A DNA stretch of 64,000 nt from an uncultured Flavobacteriales bacterium (GCA_946479285.1 CAMLFH010000001.1:124001-188000), one strand, 5' to 3'. Shown: positions 50,398-59,352, numbered from the stretch's first letter. Program-made: numbers and translations. The notes: a model not told the origin generated them from the sequence alone.

Positions 50398-51172
50398 GGC
50401 TAAAAAACATTTAGGACAACATTTCTTAAAAGATAAGGGCGTCTGTAAACGAATTGCAGAGCAGTTCAAACATCATCAGGGTGTGAAAATAGCTCTTGAA
50501 ATTGGGCCTGGAATGGGCGCTTTGACAGAGTATTTGCTGCAGGACAGCGAAACCGAGCTGCATGTCATGGATGTGGATGCGGAATCGATCGAATACCTGA
50601 AAATCCATTATCCGCAATTGGATGGCAAAATCACATTCGGGGATTTCCTGAAAATGGACCCAACAACGATTGTTGGAGATCAGCCCTTTGCTGTGGTTGG
50701 CAATTTCCCTTACAATATTTCTTCGCAAATCTTATTCAAGTGCATTGATCTGAAGGATTCTGTCCCTGAAATCATGGGCATGTTCCAGAAAGAAGTTGCG
50801 CAGCGCGTTGCTGAAAAGCCGGGAACAAAAACCTATGGGATTCTGAGTGTTCTCTTACAGGCATATTACGATATCGAGTACTGTTTCACCGTAGATGAAC
50901 ACGTTTTTGATCCGCCGCCGAAAGTGAAATCTGGAGTGATCCGCTGTACGCGAAATGGGCGCGAGAAGCTTCCCTGTGATGAGAAATTATTCAAGCAGGT
51001 GGTAAAAATGTCGTTCAATCAACGCCGCAAAACAATCCGGAATTCCATTAAAGCCTTGCTTCCTGCAACTTATGAAGAGAACCCGATGCTACAGCTGCGT
51101 CCGGAAAGACTGGGAGTGGAGGAGTTTATTGAGTTAACCAATTGGGTGGAGAAACACAGAACTGAAAATTAA
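50387..51172 (+). CDS. rsmA: 16S rRNA dimethyladenosine transferase
   Basis: 261 residues from the ATG at 50387, chosen because NVRAKKHLGQHFLKD is the conserved N terminus. The SAM site is LEIGPGMGALTEYLL, and the catalytic motif is VVGNFPYNISS. The C-terminal helical domain has MSFNQRRKTIRNSIKALL. It dimethylates two adjacent adenines near the 3' end of 16S rRNA. The start overlaps the DUF4286 gene. Confidence 0.97.
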   Translation: MNVRAKKHLGQHFLKDKGVCKRIAEQFKHHQGVKIALEIGPGMGALTEYLLQDSETELHVMDVDAESIEYLKIHYPQLDGKITFGDFLKMDPTTIVGDQPFAVVGNFPYNISSQILFKCIDLKDSVPEIMGMFQKEVAQRVAEKPGTKTYGILSVLLQAYYDIEYCFTVDEHVFDPPPKVKSGVIRCTRNGREKLPCDEKLFKQVVKMSFNQRRKTIRNSIKALLPATYEENPMLQLRPERLGVEEFIELTNWVEKHRTEN

Positions 51173-51317
51173 AACCACTTTAACATTTTCTGTGAGTCTT
51201 GCACATTCGCCCTGTTTCCGGGGGTTTACCAACAAAAACACTTCGCAAACCCTTGTTTCTGTGAATAAGTAATTGTTACCATTCACCCTTTTCATTTTTC
51301 TCCTCTGAAAATTCGAT

Positions 51318-51325
51318 TATTTTTG
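51318..51325 (+). promoter_or_regulatory. TAnnTTTG box of the dksA-like/lspA operon
   Basis: TATTTTTG, 25 bases before the ATG at 51351. Confidence 0.5.
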
Positions 51326-51350
51326 TGCGAATTTCAAAAATTACCTTGCA

Positions 51351-51731
51351 ATGTCACAAGAGAAAACAAGATACTCCGATAGTGAACTGGATGAATTCCG
51401 TCAGTTGATCAATGACAAGTTGAAAGAGGCACATGTCGATTACGATATGTTGAAGGGATCTTTGTCAAATGACAACCATGGGACAGATGATACCGGAAGA
51501 ACGTTCAACATGATGGAGGATGGTTCAGAAACGTTATCTCGTGAAGAAGTTGCTCAGTTGGCAGCTCGCCAGGAGAAGTTCATCGAAAACCTGAAAAATG
51601 CCCTGATGCGTATTGAGAACAAAACGTATGGAATTTGCCGTGTAACGGGTAAATTGATCCAGAAAGAGCGTTTGAGACTGGTTCCGCATGCTACCTTGAG
51701 CATCGAAGCTAAAAACATGCAAAACAAATAA
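51351..51731 (+). CDS. TraR/DksA family transcriptional regulator
   Basis: 126 residues. A helical coiled coil (FRQLINDKLKEAHVDYDML and SREEVAQLAARQEKFIENLK) is followed by the remnant zinc finger YGICRVTGKLIQKERL and LVPHATLSIEAK. Only one cysteine is left of the usual four, as is normal in Bacteroidota homologues. Such proteins bind RNA polymerase in the secondary channel and tune stable RNA and stress transcription with ppGpp. It is followed one base later by lspA, a typical arrangement in this phylum. Confidence 0.92.
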   Translation: MSQEKTRYSDSELDEFRQLINDKLKEAHVDYDMLKGSLSNDNHGTDDTGRTFNMMEDGSETLSREEVAQLAARQEKFIENLKNALMRIENKTYGICRVTGKLIQKERLRLVPHATLSIEAKNMQNK

Positions 51732-51732
51732 G

Positions 51733-52449
51733 TTGAAGAAACAACTCTATATCGTTTTAATAGCGGTATTATGCATATTGCTTATTGATCAGATAACCAA
51801 GATTTGGGTAAAAACTCATTTTAATTATTACGATCCACCGGTAAATGCTATCGGTTCGTGGTTTCGATTATTATACATCGAAAACCAGGGAATGGCTTTC
51901 GGGACCACTTTTGGAGCAAGTATTTGGGCCAAATTGGGTCTGAGCATTTTCCGCATATTTGCAAGTGGGGCGATTGCTTATTACTTCATCAAACAATGGC
52001 GCAAAGGAGCTAAAACAGAATTCCTCCTTGCAATTGGGTTGGTATTTGCCGGTGCAACCGGAAACCTGATCGATTCCATGTTCTACGATTTCATTTTCCC
52101 TTACGATCCGTGTATCGGATTTAACCACCTGGAAGGTTCCGGAAATTGGTCGGATTGCGGAATAGCAGGAAAATATGAAACACGCCACACCGGATTTTTA
52201 TTGGGAAATGTGGTGGATATGTTCCAATTCAATGTAGAATGGCCATCCTGGGTCCCGTGGTATGATAAAAACGGAGACAACCAGATCTTCCCGGCTATCT
52301 GGAATGTGGCAGATGCTGCAATCAGTATGGGGGTAATCATGATCATTCTCAGACAACGAAAATACTTCCCGAAAGAAAATAACCGGAAAAAGACTCCAAA
52401 GACAAGTTCGGTTACTACCGAAGAAAATATAGCAGGAACGGAAGAGTAA
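51733..52449 (+). CDS. lspA: Lipoprotein signal peptidase (signal peptidase II)
   Basis: 238 residues with a TTG start one base after the TraR/DksA stop. Four membrane helices are seen. The two conserved catalytic-site regions are visible as GNLIDSMFYDFIF and NVADAAISMGVIMI, with GNVVDMFQF between. It cleaves signal peptides from prolipoproteins, consistent with the several lipoproteins in this window. It is longer than E. coli LspA because of an extra loop and a charged tail, as usual in Bacteroidota. Its stop lies inside a terminator hairpin. Confidence 0.93.
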   Translation: MKKQLYIVLIAVLCILLIDQITKIWVKTHFNYYDPPVNAIGSWFRLLYIENQGMAFGTTFGASIWAKLGLSIFRIFASGAIAYYFIKQWRKGAKTEFLLAIGLVFAGATGNLIDSMFYDFIFPYDPCIGFNHLEGSGNWSDCGIAGKYETRHTGFLLGNVVDMFQFNVEWPSWVPWYDKNGDNQIFPAIWNVADAAISMGVIMIILRQRKYFPKENNRKKTPKTSSVTTEENIAGTEE

Positions 52450-52467
52450 TCTTCCGTTTTTTCTTTT
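52439..52467 (+). terminator. Terminator overlapping the lspA stop
   Basis: CGGAAGA and TCTTCCG around GTAA, followed by TTTTTTCTTTT. The lspA stop codon is in the loop/stem and the fic stop is at the T-tract end. Confidence 0.85.
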
Positions 52468-53362
52468 ACATGAGAATCTGATCAGATTTAAAATCGGAAT
52501 CAATCATCCATTTTTCACGCAATCGAAAGGCTGGGATTGTTTGTCTTTTGGCTTTGTTAGCCGCAATATTTGGCTTTACCTCATTTTGAGAAGCCCATAA
52601 GGACAGCGGAATGATCTTTTTGGCCGTTAGCTGAGTGATCCTTTTATTTAACGATTCCTGCAAAAGAAGAGCAAAAAGTTTTGTAAAACCATCAAACCGT
52701 AAAGTAGTAGGGTATGTCTTGAAAAGCGGATAATAATCGGTGTGTTTGCTTTTATTTTGAATGATGATTGGCGGAAGTCCTTCATTCATCAACTGTAGAT
52801 TGATAAGTATTCTGCCCATTCTTCCATTTCCATCAACAAACGGGTGAATGGTTTCAAACTCCGCATGAAAATGAGCTATTTTATCTAAAAAATAATCACT
52901 CTTGGTTGTATGGTAGTGTTCAACAAGTTCGTGCATTAATTGGTTTACAAACAAAGGATTGGCGCCAAGATGATTTCCTACCCGAACCCATTCTTTTCCA
53001 CTTCTGAAACGTCCGGCAATAGTATTATCAATATTTGTAAGAAGTAATTTGTGCAAACTTAGTATCTGTTTCACAGACTGTTTTTGCTGAGGTTTTGCAA
53101 GCAGTATTTCGGTAATTTGTGCTAAATTCTTTGCTTCGAATACTTCACGGATATTGACCGCGCGGGGAAGTTCGTCTCCAATAAGGATCTTCTCGGTATC
53201 TTCTAAAGTAAGTGTAGAATTCTCAATAGCATTGGAATTATAGACCATTTCCGGAATTTCGGCAATGGCAATCTCTCTCAGAAAGTCTTCATTGCCCTGA
53301 ACAAGCAATAAATACTTCTTTTTTAAATCTTCCAATCGATCTATAGTTGTTTGATTTATCAC
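52466..53362 (-). CDS. Fic-domain protein
   Basis: 298 residues. The Fic active-site motif is HPFVDGNGRMGR inside HAEFETIHPFVDGNGR. The N-terminal inhibitory-helix motif (S/T-x(4)-E-N type) is in MVYNSNAIENSTLTLED. This is the class where the inhibitory helix precedes the Fic fold. Fic enzymes transfer AMP or other phospho-groups to proteins. The C-terminal part is helical (KKIIPLSLWASQNEVKPNIA). It is convergent with lspA. A 48-bp palindrome ends 27 bases upstream of its start and could be an operator. No antitoxin gene was seen. Confidence 0.92.
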   Translation of the reverse strand: MINQTTIDRLEDLKKKYLLLVQGNEDFLREIAIAEIPEMVYNSNAIENSTLTLEDTEKILIGDELPRAVNIREVFEAKNLAQITEILLAKPQQKQSVKQILSLHKLLLTNIDNTIAGRFRSGKEWVRVGNHLGANPLFVNQLMHELVEHYHTTKSDYFLDKIAHFHAEFETIHPFVDGNGRMGRILINLQLMNEGLPPIIIQNKSKHTDYYPLFKTYPTTLRFDGFTKLFALLLQESLNKRITQLTAKKIIPLSLWASQNEVKPNIAANKAKRQTIPAFRLREKWMIDSDFKSDQILM

Positions 53363-53388
53363 AACTTATCTTTTCGATAAAGATACAG

Positions 53389-53436
53389 AACTTTACGTGA
53401 AAAGTATTAATTTTTTAATACTTTTCACGTAAAGTT
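53389..53436. promoter_or_regulatory. 48-bp palindrome between the M61 and fic genes
   Basis: Two exact 22-base arms, AACTTTACGTGAAAAGTATTAA and its complement, flank TTTT (arms given in 20-base reach: AACTTTACGTGAAAAGTATT). It begins directly at the stop of the M61 gene and lies 27 bases before fic. It has no clear T-tract outside the arms, so an operator or dual terminator/operator is as likely as a plain terminator. A TATCTTTA box between it and fic could be the fic promoter. Confidence 0.6.
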
Positions 53437-55316
53437 CACTTTCCTGTCGACCACAACTTAAACAATTTTTCCTGTTCCGGAGTCATTTCTTTTAGGATCT
53501 CCATGACGTTGTAAAGCATCCCTTCTTTGAATTTCGCAGGGAATGTTAAAGGCACTTGTTTTCCTTTTCGTTCCACATGAATGGTAACCATTGTTCCTTC
53601 TGGTACGAGACTTCCGTCTTCATTCCTATAAGCTTTTTTCAGCTCCTGGTAATCTACCAGGTCTTTTGCTTTCAGACCAAATACATTTGTTGCATCCGCC
53701 TTTTTAATCACAACCTTCCCATTGATGATGCGATTATCCGCAGTTACTCCACAATCGGTATCCGTAAAGAAATGTGACGGAACGGTTCCTTTCTTCGATT
53801 TAGAATAGTCAATACCGATAACTTTAAATGTTTCTTCAATGGCCAATGGCGTTGTTCCTTCTACGTATTTGGTGAAGAAATTCTTTAAATCAGGATGAAC
53901 AACCGCAACGAATTCATCGATAAAAGTTTCTTCGTTGAAAGAACGATTGCTTCCATACTTGTTGCATAATTCGAAAATAACTGTCTTCAAAGTCTTCGAT
54001 CCCTTGGTTAGCCGCATGATCTCAATATCCAGCAGCATTCCCATAATTGCTCCGCGCTCATAAACCTGCGAGTATTGATCGGAATAGGGTTTGTCAAAGA
54101 CATTTGCGCTCATTACGGTAAACGGCATATTATCCGGATATTCAGATGCGCTCATGATTTTGCCTTTGATCGTATTTTCTACCGTCGATTTTACGGATTT
54201 CAATCCGCCCTGCATGGCTACAAGCACCGAGAAATATTCCGTAGTTCCTTCATAGAGCCACAAATGTTTCGACATGACCGGCTTGGTATAGTTGAACTCA
54301 CCGATAAACTGGCTGTGCAGACTCAAAGGCGAATAGATATGCATGAATTCGTGAATTCCGGTTTCATAAACCATGTCGGTGTAGCTGTTGTGTCCAAAAT
54401 CCGGAAGGAAATAAGAAGAAGAATGCCCGTGTTCCAAAGCACCGAATCCCTGTCCGCCCAATGATCTTCCAAGTTTTATTTTTTGGAAAAGACCAATCTT
54501 TTTTTCTCCGCTGAAAACCGCTTCCAATTCGCGGTAATCTTTCACGAAATTCAAAAAAGCATAATTGTCAACGGGAAGTCTTCCACCCACAAACTGATCA
54601 ATGGCAACCATCGCCGAATCGATCTTATGCTTGATGTAGTAAGCAGAAGAATCAATTCCTTCGTGGTAAGAAGCTATAATCACGTCAGTTCCCTGAACAC
54701 GGATATTTTCGTCTTTTTCGTGGGTAAACAAAATGGGGTTATCAATCAAATCGTGGTAATTTTTACTCCAAAAAGTGATTTGATCATCTGTTTTCGATTT
54801 TTGGACAAGTGTCGTAAAACCATTCAGGTTTTTAGGTTTCAGGAAGGTCAGTTCATATTCGTTATTCCATTCTAAACCAAAATACCCGAAAAGACCGCCG
54901 TTATTGATGTAAAAGTATTTGCCTGCTTCAAATCCTGTTCCGGCAGGTTCAAAAATCTTGGTGTCTCCATTCTTTTCTTCCCAGGAATCATCTACCAGGT
55001 ATTGCACTTTGGCCACGTCTTTTCCGGGAGTTATTACAAAGGAGTTGTTTCCTTTTTTCTTTACTTTCAATGGTTTTCCTGCGGAGTCAAAGGCTTTGAA
55101 TTGGGAAATATACCTTCCGTAATCCAAAACAGCATAAGTTCCGGGAACCGTCATCGGGAAATTGAAAACAGCGGTATCCGTTCCTTTGTAAGAAGTGCTT
55201 AAAGTGATGAGAACCTGGTCTTTTGCACAATTGGTCAGATCCGCCTGGTAAGTCATTTTTTGCGAGAATGCACCAAGTGCCAACGTGCAGGGTAGTAATA
55301 GAAGGAGTAATTTCAT
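53436..55316 (-). CDS. M61-family (glycyl aminopeptidase-like) peptidase with PDZ domain
   Basis: 626 residues with a signal peptide (LLLLLPCTLALGAFSQ). The N-terminal beta domain precedes the zinc peptidase site: GIHEFMHIYSPL (HExxH as HEFMH) and the third ligand region LWLYEGTTEYFSVL. The C-terminal part has PDZ-like sequence (NVFGLKAKDLVDYQELKKAY). It probably trims peptides in the periplasm or at the cell surface. Together with kdsB upstream (24 bases apart) it may form an operon, though the functions are unrelated. Confidence 0.9.
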   Translation of the reverse strand: MKLLLLLLPCTLALGAFSQKMTYQADLTNCAKDQVLITLSTSYKGTDTAVFNFPMTVPGTYAVLDYGRYISQFKAFDSAGKPLKVKKKGNNSFVITPGKDVAKVQYLVDDSWEEKNGDTKIFEPAGTGFEAGKYFYINNGGLFGYFGLEWNNEYELTFLKPKNLNGFTTLVQKSKTDDQITFWSKNYHDLIDNPILFTHEKDENIRVQGTDVIIASYHEGIDSSAYYIKHKIDSAMVAIDQFVGGRLPVDNYAFLNFVKDYRELEAVFSGEKKIGLFQKIKLGRSLGGQGFGALEHGHSSSYFLPDFGHNSYTDMVYETGIHEFMHIYSPLSLHSQFIGEFNYTKPVMSKHLWLYEGTTEYFSVLVAMQGGLKSVKSTVENTIKGKIMSASEYPDNMPFTVMSANVFDKPYSDQYSQVYERGAIMGMLLDIEIMRLTKGSKTLKTVIFELCNKYGSNRSFNEETFIDEFVAVVHPDLKNFFTKYVEGTTPLAIEETFKVIGIDYSKSKKGTVPSHFFTDTDCGVTADNRIINGKVVIKKADATNVFGLKAKDLVDYQELKKAYRNEDGSLVPEGTMVTIHVERKGKQVPLTFPAKFKEGMLYNVMEILKEMTPEQEKLFKLWSTGK

Positions 55317-55340
55317 AAATAATAAGATTGATTTGAGTAG

Positions 55341-56075
55341 TTAAATTAAAGCCAATACTTTCTCCACGTCTTCCGGAGTATCAATATTGGGTGTTTCGAT
55401 ATCTGTTTCTACCACTCGAATGGAATAACCGTTATACAACCAGCGCAGCTGCTCCAGTGATTCGATTTGTTCAAGTTTGGTTTCTTCGAGTGCGCTTAGT
55501 TGAAGCAATACTTCCGGGCGGTAAGCATACAAGCCGATGTGCCTTAAGAACGGATATATTTCAAGAGCTTCTCCTTTTGCATTGGCAAAGTTCGGGATCG
55601 GGCTGCGCGAAAAGTAAAGCGCGCTGTGATTTTTATCAACCACCACTTTAATGCGGTTGGGATTCAAAATATCTTCCATTTCGATTTTCCGGGAAGCAAG
55701 CGTTGCTATTTGCACTTCCGGATCATTGAAAGCGCCCAATAGTTGATCTAATTGTCGCGCATCTACCAAAGGTTCATCCCCCTGGATATTGATCACCACA
55801 TCGTAATGTTCGGAAAGCCGGCTCACAATCTCTGCACAGCGATCTGTTCCTGTGGGATGTTTGGAATCCGTCAGCATGACTTTTCCTCCAAAGCTTTCTA
55901 CCGTTTTTGCAATGCGTTCATCATCCGTTGCAACGATCAGATCTGTTAGAAGAGCAGATTTTGCAGCTCCTTCTGTTACCCGTTGGATCATGGTTTTTCC
56001 TTTCAGATCAATGAGCGGTTTTCCCGGGAAGCGGGATGAAGCGTAACGAGCCGGAATAATGCCGAGAATGCGCAT
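55341..56075 (-). CDS. kdsB: CMP-KDO synthetase (3-deoxy-manno-octulosonate cytidylyltransferase)
   Basis: 244 residues. The signature start IIPARYASSRFPGKPL, the motif VVINIQGDEPLVDARQLDQL, and RIKVVVDKNHSALYFSRSPI are typical of KdsB. It activates KDO with CTP for lipid A-core synthesis, so the cell makes lipopolysaccharide. A TATATTTG promoter box lies 17 bases upstream. Confidence 0.96.
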   Translation of the reverse strand: MRILGIIPARYASSRFPGKPLIDLKGKTMIQRVTEGAAKSALLTDLIVATDDERIAKTVESFGGKVMLTDSKHPTGTDRCAEIVSRLSEHYDVVINIQGDEPLVDARQLDQLLGAFNDPEVQIATLASRKIEMEDILNPNRIKVVVDKNHSALYFSRSPIPNFANAKGEALEIYPFLRHIGLYAYRPEVLLQLSALEETKLEQIESLEQLRWLYNGYSIRVVETDIETPNIDTPEDVEKVLALI

Positions 56076-56092
56076 GAATTTTTGTTTTGGTT

Positions 56093-56100
56093 CAAATATA
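56093..56100 (-). promoter_or_regulatory. TAnnTTTG box of kdsB
   Basis: Minus strand TATATTTG, 17 bases before the kdsB ATG. Confidence 0.55.
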
Positions 56101-56258
56101 GTTATTCAATAGAAATCTGCTCATGCTTATGTTTCTGTGGTTAAAAATGAAGGTTTGATGGGTATTATGAACCACAAAGAGTGAAACCTGCCTGTCGACA
56201 GACGGGGGAGGCTATACTTTGCATCCTCCTTATCTATGCGGTTCATTCTAAATTCTGC

Positions 56259-56266
56259 TAATTTTG
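56259..56266 (+). promoter_or_regulatory. TAnnTTTG box of the 319-residue secreted protein gene
   Basis: TAATTTTG, four bases before the ATG at 56271, implying a leaderless mRNA. Confidence 0.55.
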
Positions 56267-56270
56267 CATC

Positions 56271-57230
56271 ATGAAAAAAATGCTCTCCATAATCACCTGC
56301 CTGCTGCTGGCACCCGCTCTTTTTGCCCAGGATCAGTTGAACCTGGTTTCTTCCACGAAAATAACAACAATCGGGTACTGGAACATCGGAGATAAAGTGT
56401 CTTATACGGTTACTCAGTCGGACGTTACGAATAAAGGAACCGCTGCACAACCCACAAAACAGTCATCAAGCTCTTATGAATTTGAAATAAAGGTGACAGA
56501 TAGTACGGAACATTCCTACATCCTGGAAATGAAATACCTGAAAGCTTCCGTTGAGGGCTACGATCCGCAGCTGCAGGAACTGATGAATTCCTTCCAGACA
56601 GGCGCACCAATACGTTATCGGACAGACGAATTTGGAGTGTTCCAAAAAATTCTGAATACAGCCGAATTGCAGAAAGACTTCAAAAAGAAGTGTGATGAAT
56701 TCAAAAAGCAGTTAATTGCCAATAGAGGTGCGGAAGCATCAAAACCCTTGGTGAAAGTCCTGGATGAAATGGTTATTGAGTTTTCCAAACCCGGAAATAT
56801 CGAAGTGCTTTACCTGGGAGATATTATGGCGATTCATGGAAATTATGGAATGGAATTGGTCTTAAACAAACCCACGGAAATAGATGTAGAGCTTCCTTGT
56901 TTAATGGATATCGTGGTAAAAGGGTCCGGTATAATCACCCTGCAAACAATTAACAAGACCAAAGATTTCGCTACGATTGCCATTAAGTACAAACCGAATC
57001 CGGAAGAATTGAAGCAGTATATGAAAACTTTTTTCGATCTGTTCGTTCCGGAAGGCAGTAATAATTTCAAAGTAGCTGATATGAAAATTGATTTTGAGGA
57101 CACGGAAAAATTGCAGATGCGCTTAAGCAGCGGCTGGATGCCTTCTATTCAAACTGGCCGAACAATTAGTGTTGCATTCGGGGAAGAAAAGCTCAAAAAG
57201 ATCACTAAGACCAGTTATCAGTTTAAATAA
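56271..57230 (+). CDS. Secreted protein of unknown function
   Basis: 319 residues with a signal peptide (MLSIITCLLLAPALFAQ). The mature part is mixed: beta-strands (VSSTKITTIGYWNIGDKVSY, VKVTDSTEHSYILEM-like) and amphipathic helices (QKDFKKKCDEFKKQLIANRG). No cysteine pair, T9SS domain or catalytic motif was seen. Family not recognised. It may be a periplasmic or outer-membrane-associated protein. Confidence 0.65.
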   Translation: MKKMLSIITCLLLAPALFAQDQLNLVSSTKITTIGYWNIGDKVSYTVTQSDVTNKGTAAQPTKQSSSSYEFEIKVTDSTEHSYILEMKYLKASVEGYDPQLQELMNSFQTGAPIRYRTDEFGVFQKILNTAELQKDFKKKCDEFKKQLIANRGAEASKPLVKVLDEMVIEFSKPGNIEVLYLGDIMAIHGNYGMELVLNKPTEIDVELPCLMDIVVKGSGIITLQTINKTKDFATIAIKYKPNPEELKQYMKTFFDLFVPEGSNNFKVADMKIDFEDTEKLQMRLSSGWMPSIQTGRTISVAFGEEKLKKITKTSYQFK

Positions 57231-57310
57231 GGTTATTAGTTTTACAGTAGGGGCGGAAAATTTCAATTCTACTGTGTCCTAATATTCGCCGTCAATTCGT
57301 AATTCGTAAT

Positions 57311-57318
57311 TACCTTTG
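57311..57318 (+). promoter_or_regulatory. TAnnTTTG box of pth
   Basis: TACCTTTG, four bases before the pth ATG. Confidence 0.6.
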
Positions 57319-57322
57319 TGGC

Positions 57323-57886
57323 ATGAAATATCTATTTGTCGGTTTAGGAAACCCGGGTTCGAAATACGAAGAAACGCGTCACAACATCGGTTTTAAAGTG
57401 TTGGAAGCATTAGCGAAAGAACTTGGTGGAACCTTTTCTATGCAAAAAACAGCTGAAGTTGCAGAAGTGAAATTTAAAGGAAGGACCCTTGTTTTGGTGA
57501 AACCCACCACTTACATGAATCTTTCCGGGAAAGCGGTAAATTACTACCTGCAGCAGGAGAAAATTTCCAAAGAGAATTTGGTGGTGGTAACAGATGATCT
57601 GGCACTTCCTTTTGGAAAATTGCGGATGAAAGGGAAAGGCTCAGATGGCGGACACAACGGATTAAAAGATATCCAGGCAACACTCAACACCACAGAATAT
57701 TGCCGTTTGCGTTTTGGCGTTGGTGCCGATTTTCACAAAGGACAGCAGGTGGATTATGTATTGGGAGAATGGAGCACGGAAGAACGTGAAACATTGAACG
57801 ACCGAATTGCAGTTGCAACCGAGTTTTTGAAGAGTTTTGCGGCTATAGGAATTCAATTGACAATGACAAATTGGAACGGAAAATAG
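57323..57886 (+). CDS. pth: Peptidyl-tRNA hydrolase
   Basis: 187 residues. The active-site region GLGNPGSKYEETRHNIGF contains the catalytic His; further motifs are PTTYMNLSGKAV, VVTDDLALPFGKLRMKGKG and GGHNGLKDIQATL with LRFGVG. It frees tRNA from dropped-off peptidyl-tRNA. It stands alone with its own promoter box. The degraded palindrome ACAGTAGGGG...TACTGT just upstream (57244-57273) may be an old copy of the GTAGGGG family. Confidence 0.97.
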   Translation: MKYLFVGLGNPGSKYEETRHNIGFKVLEALAKELGGTFSMQKTAEVAEVKFKGRTLVLVKPTTYMNLSGKAVNYYLQQEKISKENLVVVTDDLALPFGKLRMKGKGSDGGHNGLKDIQATLNTTEYCRLRFGVGADFHKGQQVDYVLGEWSTEERETLNDRIAVATEFLKSFAAIGIQLTMTNWNGK

Positions 57887-57973
57887 CGGTTGATAGTCAA
57901 TCAGTTAACCAGGCGAAGCCTGTTAAATCTTCTCAATTCGCCTTTTTTGGCTGGAATGAATTGAAACAATCAA

Positions 57974-57981
57974 TACCTTTG
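57974..57981 (+). promoter_or_regulatory. TAnnTTTG box of the desaturase gene
   Basis: TACCTTTG, 34 bases before the ATG at 58016, giving a leader of about 28 bases. Confidence 0.55.
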
Positions 57982-58015
57982 TATGTGCAAATAAAAACCA
58001 TTTGTACAAAGAACT

Positions 58016-59098
58016 ATGCAATATATTCGACTCACGAGAAGTGATGACTTTACTAAAAAACTCTCCCAGCAGGTAGATGATTATCTGAAAAGAAATAATC
58101 TGAAACGATACGGTAATTGGCAGATGCTTTTAAAAGTTCCGTTGATGTTTTCCCTCTTTTTGCTTCCTTATTTTTTGATGGTTTTCGGAGTGATCGAAAA
58201 TCATTGGCTGATGTTCTTCATGACCATGGTTATGGGAGTAGGAATGGCCGGAATCGGGCTTTCTATTATGCATGATGCAAATCATGGTGCTTTTTCCAAA
58301 TACAAGTGGTTGAATAAGATCATGAGTTTCTCCATGGAGATGCTTGGTGGTTCTAATTTAAACTGGCGTATTCAGCACAATGTGCTGCATCACAGTTTTA
58401 CAAATGTGCACGACATGGACGAAGACATCGATTCGATCGGATTGCTTCGTTTCTCTCCAAATATGCCGCATAAAAAAGTCCACCGTTTCCAGGTTTATTA
58501 TGCCTGGTTCTTTTACGGATTTATGACTTTGGCTTGGATGACCAATAAAGATTTCATGCAATTAACGCGTTACAGCAAGGAAGGATTACTTGAGGCCCAA
58601 AATAGAACATTCAAAAAAGCAATGCTTCAATTGATCTTGTCCAAATTGCTTTATTACGTGTATATCATAGCAATTCCATTATTTGTGATGGATATCACGT
58701 GGTGGCAGGTGTTGATCGGGTTCTTTGTGATGCATTTTATTTGTGGACTCATTTTGGCATTTGTTTTCCAGGTAGCACATGTAATGCCGGAAACGGAATT
58801 TATGACCAAGGATGACTACACAGAAGAAAATACGGAGGTTTCCTGGGCAAAGCATCAATTGATGACTACAGCGAACTTTGAGAACTGGAATCCATTATTA
58901 ACGTGGTATGTTGGTGGATTGAATTATCAGATTGAACACCATTTGTTTCCGGATATTTCTCACATCCATTATCCTAAGATCGCTAAAATTGTCAGGAAGA
59001 CAGCAAATGAACACGGAATTCAATACAATTACCACAAGACATTTGGGTCTGCAATTTTCAATCATTTGAGATTATTGAAACAGTTGGGAAGAGCATAA
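58016..59098 (+). CDS. Fatty acid (acyl-CoA/acyl-lipid) desaturase
   Basis: 360 residues. Membrane helices alternate with the three histidine boxes: HDANHG, HNVLHH (in WRIQHNVLHHSFTNVHDMDE) and QIEHHLFPD. These bind the di-iron centre that inserts a cis double bond into fatty acids. Resemblance is to the linoleoyl-CoA/front-end desaturase type without a cytochrome b5 part. The product probably adjusts membrane fluidity. It has its own promoter box and ends before a truncated GTAGGGG palindrome. Confidence 0.92.
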   Translation: MQYIRLTRSDDFTKKLSQQVDDYLKRNNLKRYGNWQMLLKVPLMFSLFLLPYFLMVFGVIENHWLMFFMTMVMGVGMAGIGLSIMHDANHGAFSKYKWLNKIMSFSMEMLGGSNLNWRIQHNVLHHSFTNVHDMDEDIDSIGLLRFSPNMPHKKVHRFQVYYAWFFYGFMTLAWMTNKDFMQLTRYSKEGLLEAQNRTFKKAMLQLILSKLLYYVYIIAIPLFVMDITWWQVLIGFFVMHFICGLILAFVFQVAHVMPETEFMTKDDYTEENTEVSWAKHQLMTTANFENWNPLLTWYVGGLNYQIEHHLFPDISHIHYPKIAKIVRKTANEHGIQYNYHKTFGSAIFNHLRLLKQLGRA

Positions 59099-59118
59099 TC
59101 TTTTCGAATTAAAATAAC

Positions 59119-59140
59119 AGTAGGGGCGCGATTAATCGGT
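59119..59140. repeat. Truncated GTAGGGGCG palindrome
   Basis: The left arm AGTAGGGGCGCGATTAATCG is present but the right arm has been replaced by unrelated sequence, so it can no longer form the full hairpin. Confidence 0.6.
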
Positions 59141-59180
59141 AATTACATCGCACTTACACCAAAAATATAAAATGATATAA

Positions 59181-59208
59181 AAAAGGGAACTGCTTAGGTT
59201 CCCTTTTT
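59181..59208. terminator. Terminator hairpin, first of two identical copies
   Basis: AAAAGGGAAC, loop TGCTTAG, then GTTCCCTTTTT. It covers the stop of the small Lys-rich gene and works in both directions. The same 28 bases occur at 59780-59807. Confidence 0.8.
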
Positions 59209-59352
59209 CTTTGTTACTTTCTTGGTTGCTTTCTTTGGAACAGCAGCTTCTAATAATGGTGTGTTTCCGGGCGTTTCTTTATTATCTTTCTGGCGTTGAT
59301 CTAGTTTGCCAGTTGATTTTGCGGTTCTTTTGGGACCTCTTTTTAAAGACAT
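59194..59352 (-). CDS. Small Lys-rich protein
   Basis: 52 residues reading MSLKRGPKRTAKSTGKLDQR and, after a less basic middle, PKKATKKVTKKKGT. About one residue in four is Lys, as in histone-H1-like or nucleic-acid-binding tails. It is too short to identify. The ATG lies 212 bases from the next gene, and the terminator overlaps its stop, which supports that it is expressed. Confidence 0.5.
   Translation of the reverse strand: MSLKRGPKRTAKSTGKLDQRQKDNKETPGNTPLLEAAVPKKATKKVTKKKGT

Noticed and set aside
57244..57273. Inverted repeat ACAGTA...TACTGT with GGGGCGG inside
   Set aside because: It may be an old GTAGGGG palindrome, but only six bases pair. Not listed as a separate feature.
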